Source of the DNA: Closterium sp. Naga37s-1
Lineage: Eukaryota; Streptophyta; Zygnematophyceae; Desmidiales; Closteriaceae
Assembly: GCA_947471745.1 (NCBI GenBank)
Contig: CANJKZ010001153.1
Coordinates: forward strand, 472,001 to 536,000
Reading direction: 5' to 3'
Length of the DNA: 64,000 bases
The notes under the pieces are model-generated. The model saw only the letters and a program-made list of their open reading frames with translations, ran no database searches and was not told where the DNA came from. Numbering within the stretch: position 1 is the first letter of the stretch; every line of letters starts with the position of its first letter. Shown piece by piece: positions 33,019 to 43,556 of the stretch. Position numbers and translations under genes: made by a program.

Positions 33019-36000
33019 TTTCGAGGGAAAGCTATTGTTCTCTTTTTTTTGCACCAGTGCATTGATTCTACGGTAAAACATAGGGCAACTTGTAAGCTTG
33101 CTTTCCGCATCTTGTGTAAGCACTATGCTTCATTTCACGTACCGGATAATACATGGAGCGAGAATGATCAACCTGTAATATTTGGCTGTTTAGAATATAA
33201 GGTCTGATCTTTTGGTACTGGTATTGCTTGCATGACGCAACTAGCACACATGTATGGAATGCTTAGGGTTTAGACATTTCCAACGGAGCCATCATACATA
33301 TGGTACCAATATGACTTTCCAGCTCAGTGTTACCATGCATCTCTATGGGTGTAAGGTTACCTTGGAATGGCCCCCCCACTATGCTCATTAGTCGGTTGTG
33401 CAATGATGCATTGAAACCAGAAATGTCAGTCAGTTTGACAATTTCTTGAAGTACCCCTAACTGTGGTTGCTAATTGATGTCGACTGGCTAGTTAAGTATA
33501 TGTTTGCTGATTTCTTTCGGTCCCCTTAAAGCCGGCAGCCCAAATTGCACAACTTTTATAAGCTTGACGCGAGGGGGTTTTTCTGGTCTGGGGTTTGGCG
33601 AACGTTATCGATTTCGGTTATTTCGCCCTGGGAGTTGGTTCAGTCCCCGAAAGTCCCAAATTGCAGGCGCGCTTTTTTTAAAACCTTGCAAACACTAGTT
33701 CGTCAAGTTTTAAAAGCTTGACCCGCGCGGCCCGCAATTTAGGCCGCGGGCTTTAACTGTGTCCCCCAGGGCAAAGGAGCTTCTAACGGTACATTCCCTT
33801 GCAGAACCGACAATCACATCCACCACCCAGCACAAACAGGTTCCCCGAGAATGGGACCATTGTAGGGACCCTTGAGAATGCAATAATTACGTGGTGAACC
33901 TCGAAGAATACCAGGAACCTTCGTAGTTTGCGTTGTAGCTTTCACAGTAACTGTGCTACAAGCAAAAATCTGTACATTATCGGGCCACATGTGCTTGGCT
34001 TGATCCTCGACAAATGGGATGGGTGGGATGGTGAATTCCAGCCAGCTCAAGTACACACGCAACGCCGCTGACAAATTGAGCGACGGTGCAAGCAAGACAC
34101 GCGCAGTTCGTGCCCCCTTCGATAATATCCTGTGCAAGCATGCCCCATACACTCGGTTCAGTCAGGAGCGTGGTCAGTCCAGATGAGACCAGACCAGACC
34201 AGACTTGCCAGGGATGTTGTCCGAAATTTGAGCCTGCAAATGTTTTGTCTGTTTACAAAATCATGTCAGCAAAAGCACAAATTTGTGAACACAGCGCCTC
34301 TCATCAGCGCTGATCAGATCATCTCTTTCATTCGGTACACCTTGTCTCTCGCCACAATGAACGGCGCGTAACTGGCAGGCTGATTTTTGTTTTCTTCGAA
34401 TTGGCTGATTAAACCAGAACTAACCATATTATAGCCATCCTGAACCGTGTTCTTCTACCATAAATGTGAGACTTCCGGAATTAGACATCAGGTCGGACTG
34501 CAGATCCCGTATGCCCTACCTGTACCTGGCACTGGTGGAGACCAACCCAGCCCCCCAAAAAAACCAGCCCCACTTCCGCCTTTCCCAGAAATGGGCCGCC
34601 CAACAACCCCTCTGTCAGGAACAACTTCAAGTTGAGAAGTTCTCCTGGAGAAAGGGAAGCCATGCTCCTGCGTGACGCCAGATCCTGCTCATGTCACATG
34701 ACGGTCATGATATTTCACTCCAACCGTTTATTTTTGCCGTTTCCGGTATCTTCAACTATCATCAAAGGAGCTTGCTGTTTTCGGCGCTTTAACAATCTTC
34801 AGCTTTCCTCTCGCAAATGTACAGCCCACCATCCATTCCCGTGACTCACGGTGGCGGAACTAGTAGTAATGGGACGTTTTCCTCGCCGCATTCTGCGCGA
34901 AGCACCTTTCTGGAAGAATCAGCAGCAGCGAATTTCAACGACGATACTTGCTTTCCCATGGATGAAGTGACTTTTGACTCGGAATCGAATAAAATGCCTA
35001 AAAAAAAAGCACATGTAGGAGATCTCGTGAAACATACATCGTGGTCGTTAGATGACTTCATCACCAAAATTGCGTGGTCCCAATCTGTCCCGAAACCATT
35101 CTGTCCCAGAACAGACACAAATCCGTCCCGAAACTATCTTGAAAGACACTTTCGGGACATTTTCGTCTTCAGGCGGTTTTGCGCTACATTTCAACATATC
35201 CCAAAAGTGACTTGTGCCGTAATCTGCCCAGGCCTGGGAAGGTTAGAACTGCAACGCGATCAGAAGACGCAGGTTCGATGCCCGTCGATGTCAGTTCCAT
35301 TGCGTTGGGTGTAGATTTTGTTTATGATTTTCGTTCGTGTTGTACCCTTCTGGAATATTTCATTACCCCTCGTCTTCATACTCGTTAAGGTCTGCTCCTG
35401 TAGCGTGCAGGAATGTTTACTCGTTAAGTTCATATTTCAACAGTTCAGAAAGTTGCTAAGGTATCGAATGTTATATGAAAAGTCAGGTGATGATTTTCGA
35501 GGTTGAAGAATGCAAATAGATGTGAGCGAGGACATGGATAAACATTTTGTAGCAAAAAGATGGTCACGATAACGCGTGAATATAAAGATGCTTTGCAGGC
35601 CTAGCGACGAGGGTTGGGATTCGGTTAAGATGCGCGGTTTGGCAATATGGGCCAAGCGGATGTAAGAATGGCATCAAGTGGCAACGGGAACGAATGGTCG
35701 TTTGCCACGAGTAGTAACGGAACGAAGGATTTTGCTAAGTTAAGGCAAGCTTATTCCTTATAGCGAACGGACACACTGCTAACGGAGCCCGTCAAATGCG
35801 CACACCACTTTGTCCCTGCCGCCAAATCCGCTCTTCGCAGCACCTGCGTGCGTGTGCGGTCGTCGGGTCGAGGGACAGGGCGACGCGTGGATGGATACAG
35901 AGCAGTACTGTGCAGGTGACCAACCCCGAAGGTGGCCTGCGGCCGGTCTGATTTCCGCTCCGCTGCGCGGCCTCTCCTCCCCCGTACACCCCCACTATCC

Positions 36001-37646
36001 CCAGACCCCCCCCCCAATTTCCTTGATTCCACCCCCCCCCTCTGCACAGCACAGTACAGTTCACTACAGTGCCGCTAACCGGAGCAGAGCCTTTCCCCCA
36101 AGACGCCACTTGTCCGTCCTCTCGCCTCCTTCCTCTCACCTTCTGCAGCACGGCTTCTGTCTAGCACTGCTCCAGGCAAGCTGAGGGGCCACCGAGCCTG
36201 GATTGAAGCACGGCAGAATTTACAGAGGGCATGCTGAATCGCACTGTAGAAGGGTAATGTGGGTGTACTATTGAACTGTACACGGGGATGGGGATGCCCA
36301 TCGAAGGTCAAACATTTTTCTCGGGCGGTTGTTCCACTTCATGCACGCACCGACTTTACAGTGGAACTCCAAATGAACTAGACTGCACGTTTCGAGCGTT
36401 CAGAGGTTCCCGGGCTCGTGTCGACGAGCAATGTTGACATGTTGGCTCATCGTTGCACTTTGTGTACGTATCAGAGCATTCTCGTTCGTCATATGGGCAG
36501 TGGAGAGCTTCATCCAAACGTTTTGCAGAGCTTCATTTGGGTGTACCGTTTTGGGTGTTCCCTCCATGTGTAGTGCTCGGGTCGAGAAAAGAAGGGAGAC
36601 CGAAACCTAGGGATGTAGCACTATCTAATACTGTACACCAAAGCAGTGCGCACTAACAGCCTGAACCAAAACGCCCTGTTTCATTCACGTCACAAGAATT
36701 GGCTCATCAGGTGAGCGGGGACTCTTGACGTGCATCCTATAAGAGCAAACCGCGAGTTTAGTGACGGCATGAATCGTTTGATCCGCCTTTTACGAAATAT
36801 AAGTACACAATGTTGGTGGTAATCATAATCCCACAATGTTACCAGTAGTTGTTTGTTACAAAAACTGGCACTCAAAACAAGTACAACAAAACAAGATATT
36901 GCTTTTGAGTTTAGCGTCAAGAACCTCATTGGGAATCGAACTCAACACCTTCAGAAAATATCTGAAGTACAAGACCACTGCGCTAGGAGCTAACGTGAAT
37001 TTAACTGACCTGGAGCTTGTTACCAAATTCGCTTAGGAGATTCGTTCGTTGAAAAAAACTCATCCTGATCCGAAATAAGCAGTACCTTTGCGCCACCTGT
37101 CATGCAAACCAACGTGGCACCTGCCAACTGCATCAAAATCGCCACGTGCACTGGAAAATAGTCGCGTCACTGCCACCACACAACCCAAATACTCAACAAC
37201 CTGTGCCAACCACTTCAATGTGAAAACCTCATCACGTTAGCCACTGCGAAACTAGTGAAACCCATCCAAACCTCCCTCAAATTTCAATCGTTTTGCTGGA
37301 TTAGAGCGTTTTGCTCGTCACAACTCATTTCTTTCTCCTCGTATTTTGTTGTTCTGTCTCTGTGTCTGCCAATAACTTGGCGGGATTTCATATCTGAATC
37401 CCTATAGCGCGCATTTCTGTTTGTTTGCGATTAATAGCGCTCTTGTTCTACCTCTTCTATCGTCACCAGAACCGTCATGTCGATTAGCATCTCTTAGTTA
37501 CTCTCTTATCTCCCATCAACTTTATCGTCCCTTTCAATGTTAATGCATCTAATTTGTGCATCTTCTTCCCTTGCGTTCCTTCCTTTCCATGGCAGTGAAT
37601 CACGACAGCAAATACAATTTGAAATGACGGTTAGTATTTCGTACGC
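33019..37646. other. Gene-poor intergenic region
   Basis: No gene is firmly supported. A frame at 34817-35314 (MYSPPSIPVTHGG..., to about 35080) has plausible composition but no recognised domain. It runs into a repeat with CTGTCCCGAAAC and GAAAGACACTTTCGGGACA (35085-35170), which recurs near 38.7 kb. On the minus strand at about 36925-36995 there is a tRNA-like stretch (see findings). Base composition is more AT-rich than in the genes. Confidence 0.5.
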
Positions 37647-37650
37647 TTAA

Positions 37651-38024
37651 AGCCAGGATCTCAAGTAAGAGAATTGGCCTTCAATTGCAAAACACTTGCA
37701 GCGCTTGTTACCCTATTTTTGTAGGCGAATTGACTGGCTGGTTAGGAAAGTGAGCGTGCGGCACACCCACGATTTTGCCCCTAGAGCAAATGCAAAACAT
37801 TTTGCTGGTACATGAGATTGTTGTATGTGACGAGAAATTGCAGGCATTGGAGCTTCGTCACCGAACCAGTTTCCGAGCCTTGCTTGGTTCGGACTGAATT
37901 TGCGATTTGTCTTTACTTCGCACCCCTCGCTTCACACCTCGTCAGATTGTTCACCTCGCTAACCAATCGCAGCCCAGCTCCCCTCACCAACTGCAAAACA
38001 ATTGAACTACTTGAGATCCTGGCT
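37651..38024. mobile_element. MITE-like element with 17-bp TIRs and TTAA flanks
   Basis: AGCCAGGATCTCAAGTA at 37651-37667 is the exact inverse complement of 38008-38024. Both ends are bordered by TTAA (37647-37650 and 38025-38028). At 374 bp, without coding capacity and with TTAA target duplications, it fits a non-autonomous piggyBac-type element. Further imperfect inverted similarity continues inward. Confidence 0.82.
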
Positions 38025-38689
38025 TTAAACCTGTCATGCATATCCGTGTCATTCTGGCTACGCTTGATGTATTCATGCAATTCTATTTTATCTAACGTTG
38101 TCGTTCTTTAAAAGTATATAATCCTGCTTTTACTTGCTGTGTTTTTGTTTGATCGTAAGAATACCCTCAACAGAAATTGAAGAAAGGGCATGTCAATATC
38201 TTCGCCCGTGCGTTTTTCGAGCATTTATTTCCCTTCACGCAATTGATGGTTAATTGTAATTTGCCACATTTGGCCAACTGGCAGGTACAGATAAAGACGA
38301 AGAGTAATTGTAACTTTCATTCCAATCTACGTCGTCTTCTGTGGACTGCTGGATGAATAAGTTGCATACTAGTTGTTTCTGCATCACATTTGGTTAGGCA
38401 TCAACTGAGGCATTTACTGATTAAAACTTCAATGTGATGTCTTGTGTTCAGGATAAAATATGATTGATACACTCTGGATTTGGAAGCAACCAAAAAATAA
38501 TGCACAGAGTGGTGCAAATATTGAAGGACGTTGAAGTTGGATGCATATGTGCGGTAGCCTATTTTTTGGAACAGTGTAATAGTGTAGTGTTTATAATGCA
38601 TACGGGCTTTAAACTTGAAAATTTGTCTCTTGAGTGTCTCGAATCTCTCCTGAGGACAGTCCTGAATGTGCTGGTTGGATATGTCTCGA

Positions 38690-38780
38690 ATGTGTCTCGA
38701 AAGACACTTTCGGGTCAGTTAGGCGTGACACTTTCAGGACATTTCACTTAGTCTCGAAAGTGTCTTTCGAGACACTTTTC
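38690..38780. repeat. Inverted-repeat cluster (strong hairpin)
   Basis: GTCTCGAAAG-TGT-CTTTCGAGAC at about 38751-38773 is a perfect 10-bp stem with a 3-nt loop, preceded by GTCTCGAAAGACACTTTCGGG. Related sequence occurs at 35140-35167. Confidence 0.85.
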
Positions 38781-38844
38781 AACCTGTCCCCAAAGTATTC
38801 GAAAAGAATCTTCTGGGACAGTTTCGAGACATTACAATTTGGCG

Positions 38845-39425
38845 ATGTTGGTGGCCTCTAGTATGATTTCGCCTCAAAAACATCCCAGAGATCATTCTCT
38901 CGCCGCCCCTAGTAGCACCGGCGTCGAAGCATCACTCGGCACACCGACTCAAAAGCACACGCCGAATCGGGGAAAGGCAAAGCCATTGGAAGGTCCTGCG
39001 AGCATTAGTGACTGGTACGTCCTCGTGATGCCACTACTTAGCACTCCAAGTCGGAGTAGTAATGTAAACTGATTCATATTGATTCTCTTAAAGAAAATAA
39101 GGAGCATAAGTTCTTCAGATAAATTGTATTATGTGTTTTGGAGAATAGGGCTGATGTCTCCTTCCTCTCTGTGACTATTTCCCGCCTCGTCTTTCAGGCT
39201 CATTAAGAGGTGCCATAGAAATAATGTACCAGTGGTACTAGCTCCATTGGAGGCCGCCTCTGCTGAAGTTGAGACATCACACGGCATCCCCGCGCCTTCT
39301 GCCCCATCCAGTGCGGCTCTGCTTACCACCTGGAACGACAACACATTTTTTAGACAACATCGCGGGTCGCAGCAGCAGCATTGTTACCTGCAGCAGCAGC
39401 AGCAGCAGCAGCAGTTACACCAGCC

Positions 39426-39479
<54 letters not shown>

Positions 39480-41193
39480 ACAACAGCATCAACAACAACA
39501 ACTGCAGCGGTGGCTGCTGCAGCAGCAGCAGCCACTTCAGAAACATCAGGAGAAGGTTAACTCATTTGCAGCCCGCATTTCAGTGGCCAACGAGGTCAGC
39601 AAGGTCAACGATGACAATGTGGTCCACGTAATCAACACAATCGGCGATGTTAATTTAATCAACGAAGTCCAAGTCAATGCGATCAACAAAACCAGTGCGG
39701 TCAACGAGGTCAGTGCCGTCAACAAAGTCAGTACGGTCAACAAAATCCGTTCGGTCGACAAAATCATTGCGGTCAGCAAAGTCAGTGCGGTCAACAAAAT
39801 CAGTGCGGTCAACAAAATCAGTGTGGTCAACAAAATCAGTGCGGTCAACGAATTCAATGCAATCAACAAAGCCAGCACTGCCAGCGATGACGCCACATCC
39901 TGGAACAAGCTGCAAGGCCTTGTGGATAACGCCATGCAGCAACCGTCACCGCAGCACCCGTCACCGCGTCACCCTTCAACGTATGTGAGAGGCAGTTTCA
40001 TAAGAAGCGGGTCCGCTCGCATCGTCCACTTGCCTGCGTCTCCTACTCAGAGCCCGATACTACCTCGCGCACACATGGTGCCACAACGCACACTGGTCAG
40101 TAAGGGAGGCCTCTCCAGTGCTGGAGCATCGGACAATAAACAGCTCCAGATCCCTGCTACCGGAAGCCAGGGGAGCTTCCTGAGGGATCCAGCTCCAGAT
40201 CCCACTCAGTGCATCTCACATGGGGAACTGCCAGGGGGGTCTCACTTGAACTGCGGAAAGGCGGCAGGGAGTGGTGCTGGGAATGGTGTTACTGGTGCTG
40301 GGAATGGTGCTGGTGGTGCTGGGAATGGTGCTTGTGGTGCTGGGAATGGTGCTAGTGGTGTTGGGAATGGTGCTAGTGGTGCTGGGAGTGGTGCCAGTGG
40401 TGCTGGAAGTGGTGCTAGTGGTGTTGGGAGTGGTGCCAGAGGTGCTAGGAGTGGTAACAGGAGTGGTCCTGGAAGTGGTGTCCAGATTGGTGGAGGGAGT
40501 ATCGCTAGTGGTGCTGCGATTGGTGTACGGGGTGGTGTGAGTGGTGCTGAGTGTGGTGCTAGGGGAAACGCTGGGAGTGGAGGTGCGAATGGGAGCCCAG
40601 TCGACTGCACTGGCCCACACATGGCTTCTGGCACAGAAGGGAACCACTGGCCGCCCACCTTGACAGAGGAACGAGCAGAGGAGAAGAGGCGCAAGCGGCA
40701 GCTGTCCAACTGTACGTCCTCACGACGAGCGCGACAGCGGCAGCACGACCGGCTGGCAGAGCTCGAGTTCGAAGCTGCAAAGCTGAAGCTGGACAACGCG
40801 AGCACGCAGCGACGGCTGTCGGAGGCCAATGAGCGAATACGCCAGATCCAAGAGTGGAACGAGCGATCGGAGCAAGAAGTGAGGCGTCTGCGGCTTGAGT
40901 TGAGAAGCATTCAGCCATCGAATCAGAATATTGATGAGGATCGAAACCTGGAGGAGGGTGAAGCACGCGTGCTGAGCGAGCAAGGTGCTGATTGGTGCCA
41001 AGGTGTTGGTAACGGTAGGGCCTCCTCTGAACCGATGTCATCAAAGGTATTAGAACAGCCTTGTTCTCCTGGGAGCGCTCCTGCTCCTCTACCTACGAGT
41101 GTGTCCATCAAGCCTAAACTCGCTCCTGGCACTTCTGTGTCCGCTTCTACTGCTCCTGGCACTTTCCGCATCTGTAGTTCACAATGTAGATGA
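38845..41193 (+). CDS. bZIP transcription factor with polyQ and Asn/Gly repeats (2 exons)
   Basis: Exon 1 38845-39014 and exon 2 39198-41193 join in frame (GT-AG; 2166 nt, 721 aa). The conserved part is a bZIP domain at about residues 550-635. Its basic region RKRQLSNCTSSRRARQRQ has the invariant Asn and the Arg eight residues on, and is followed by a leucine-zipper coiled coil (LAELEFEAAKLKLDN...). Such proteins bind ACGT-type sites in the nucleus as dimers. Cys instead of the usual Arg follows the Asn. N-terminal to it are a long polyGln tract (CAG, 39376-39540), a run of VNKIS-like hexapeptides (about 39640-39860) and GAGNGASG-like repeats (about 40265-40460). The first exon's start is the first ATG in frame, and an upstream exon is possible. 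Target genes are unknown. Confidence 0.78.
39376..39540 (+). repeat. CAG repeat encoding polyGln
   Basis: Two main CAG runs with a few CAA, CTG and CAT interruptions within the bZIP coding region. Confidence 0.92.
39640..39870 (+). repeat. 18-bp coding minisatellite (SAVNKI units)
   Basis: About a dozen units based on GCGGTCAACAAAATCAGT, in frame, between the polyQ tract and the Gly-rich part of the bZIP protein. Confidence 0.9.
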
Positions 41194-41283
41194 ATCTCGC
41201 AGATAATGCATGCATGTACGGCGATGCAAAGGCAAGAGGGGATAGGAAGGGGGAAGGGGGAGAGGAGGGGGAAGACGGAGGAG

Positions 41284-41312
41284 GAGGGGGGGGGGGGGGG
41301 GGTGAGGGGGGG
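41284..41312. repeat. Poly-G tract
   Basis: A G run in the segment homologous to PBB intron 2, which also carries one. Confidence 0.8.
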
Positions 41313-41319
41313 GGAGTTT

Positions 41320-41414
41320 TGAATGAGTGAGGAGCGTGTGCCAAGATCCAATATGGCACCCAACATTTACTTCTGCAGCGCTGGTACTGCTGCTGACACC
41401 ATGTTTGTCACGGG
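41320..41414 (+). pseudogene. PBB-like pseudogene, exon 2 fragment
   Basis: Encodes MAPNIYFCSAGTAADTMFVTG with a preserved donor. The flanks (GAATGAGTGA before; GGTGAGAGCCGGT and GTGGGTGTGG repeats after) match the PBB intron at 29.29-29.45 kb. This fragment therefore descends from the echo region of the true gene, not from a spliced RNA. Exon 1 is missing. Confidence 0.88.
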
Positions 41415-41429
41415 TGAGAGCCGGTATTG

Positions 41430-41525
41430 GTGTGTCATGGGTGTGGGTGTGGGTGTGGATGTGGGTGTGGGTGTGGATGTGGGTGTGGGTGTGAGTGTGG
41501 GTGTGGGTGTGAGTATGGGTATGTG
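41430..41525. repeat. (GTGGGT)n / GTGGAT tract
   Basis: Simple repeat expanded from the T/G-rich sequence that also follows the exon 2 echo in the true PBB gene. Confidence 0.88.
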
Positions 41526-41575
41526 GAAAGGAAAAAAGGGTGTGGGGATGTAATGATCCCATCTTGTGTGCTCAA

Positions 41576-42391
41576 CTGCTCCCAGGGATCACTTGTTTTC
41601 TTGTTTTGAGACGTCTCATTTTGAGTTTTGAGACGTCTCAAAACTGCTCCCAGGGATCACTTGTTTTCTACTTTTCAGACGTCTAAAAACTCCCAGGGAT
41701 CACTTGTTTTCTACTTTTCAGACGTCTCAAAACTCCCAGGGATCACTTGTTTTCTACTTTTCAGACGTCTCAAAACTGCTCCCAGGGATCATTTGTTTTC
41801 TACTTTTCAGACGTCTCAAAACTCCCAGGGATCACTTGTTTTCTACTTTTCAGACGTCTCAAAACTCCCAGGGATCACTTGTTTTCTACTTTTCAGACGT
41901 CTCAAAACTCCCAGGGATCACTTGTTTTCTACTTTTCAGACGTCTCAAAACTCCCAGGGATCACTTGTTTTCTACTTTTCAGACGTCTCAAAACTCCCAG
42001 GGATCACTTGTTTTCTACTTTTCAGACGTCTCAAAACTCCCAGGGATCACTTGTTTTCTACTTTTCAGACGTCTCAAAACTCCCAGGGATCACTTGTTTT
42101 CTACTTTTCAGACGTCTCAAAACTCCCAGGGATCACTTGTTTTCTACTTTTCAGACGTCTCAAAACTCCCAGGGATCACTTGTTTTCTACTTTTCAGACG
42201 TCTCAAAACTCCCAGGGATCACTTGTTTTCTACTTTTCAGACGTCTCAAAACTCCCAGGGATCACTTGTTTTCTACTTTTCAGACGTCTCAAAACTCCCA
42301 GGGATCACTTGTTTTCTACTTTTCAGACGTCTCAAAACTCCCAGGGATCACTTGTTTTCTACTTTTCAGACGTCTCAAAACTCCCAGGGAT
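41576..42391. repeat. 43-bp minisatellite, left part
   Basis: About 19 units. Each 43-bp unit contains CTTTTCAGACGTCTCAAAAC followed by TCCCAGGGATCACTTGTTTT. The first units are variants (GCTCCC; full TTTTGAGACGTCTCAAAA palindrome). The array is cut after GGGAT by the copia insertion and resumes at 49780. Confidence 0.97.
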
Positions 42392-42526
42392 TGTCAGAAC
42401 ATTATATAGCTTATGCTGTTGTGTAGGCTATAGTGGGGTATCCCATAGGGGGTACAACCCAATTAGGGTTTCCTATATGTACTCACTTCATTCATAGTTC
42501 ATCCATTTCACGTTCTCCTTTCCACA
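42392..42526 (+). repeat. 5' LTR of copia 1
   Basis: Starts TGTCAGAACATT and ends TTTCCACA; 135 bp. Confidence 0.93.
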
Positions 42527-42639
42527 TGGAATCAGAGCAGGTCCCCTCCTAGGGACTGTTTCTAGGGCCCACCGAAGCGCGCCCCGAGGCGCGCTTTCCT
42601 TTTTTTTTTTTAGCGACCCTCCGTGTCGCCCCTAGCGGC

Positions 42640-43490
42640 CCGTTGCGCCGCCCTTACCTACGCGAGCCCGCCGCCCTTACGTCGCGGCCCAGCCGCCCTC
42701 ACGTCGCGGCCCCGCCGCCCTCACCTACGCGGCCCCGCCGCCCTTAAGTCGCGGCCCCGCCGCCCTCACGTCGCGGCCCCGCCGCCCTCACGTCGCGGCC
42801 CCGTCGCCCTTGCCTACGCGGCCCCGCCGCCCTCACGTCGCGACCCCGCCGCCCTCACGTCACGGCCCCGCCGCCCTCACCTACGCGGCCCCGCCGCCCT
42901 TAAGTCGCGGCCCCGCCGCCCTCACGTCGCGGCCCCGCCGCCCTCACGTCGCGGCCCCACCGCCCTTGCCTACGCGGCCCCGCCGCCCTCACCTACGCGG
43001 CCCCGCCGCCCTCACGTCGCGGCCCCGCCGCCCTCACGTCGCGGCCTTGCCGCCCTTGCCTACGCGGCCCCGCCGCCCTCACCTTCGCGGCCCCGCCGCC
43101 CTCACGTCGCGGCCCCGCCGCCCTTACTTCGCGGCCCCGCCGCCCTCACCTACGCGGCCCCGCCGCCCCACTTCGCGGCCCCGCCGCCTACGGTACCGGC
43201 CCCGCCGCCTATCCTCACCGGCCCCGCCGCCTACGACCGCCGAGCCGCCCTGCCGCCGAGCCGCCCAGCAGCCGAGCCGCCCGGGAGCCGAGCCGCCCTG
43301 CCGCCGAGCCGCCCTGCCGCCGAGCCGCCCGGGAGCCGAGCCGCCGAGCCGCCCTGCCGCCGAGCCGCCCTGCCGCCGAGCCGCCCTGCCGCCGAGCCGC
43401 CCGGGAGCCGAGCCGCCCAGCAGCCGAGCCGCCGAGCCGCCCAGCCGCCGGGCCGCCCTACTGCCGAGCCGCCCGACCTGCCCTGCCTGG
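42640..43490 (+). repeat. GC-rich tandem repeats in the copia 1 leader
   Basis: About 42660-43200 consists of units near 21-24 bp (core CCGCCGCCCTCACGTCGCGG, alternating with CCTACGCGGC). About 43230-43470 consists of GAGCCGCCCTGCCGCC-like units. Pro/Arg/Ala-rich frames run through them, but the Gag start lies downstream. Confidence 0.9.
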
Positions 43491-43556
43491 TGAGCACAGC
43501 ACCACTGTTACTGCGTGCCCTTCCCCTACTGCCTGCACTACTACACTGTCGTCGTC

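Noticed and set aside
34817..35314. 165-aa frame as a gene
   Set aside because: No domain is visible, and the 3' half runs into a dispersed repeat. It is noted only in the intergenic entry.
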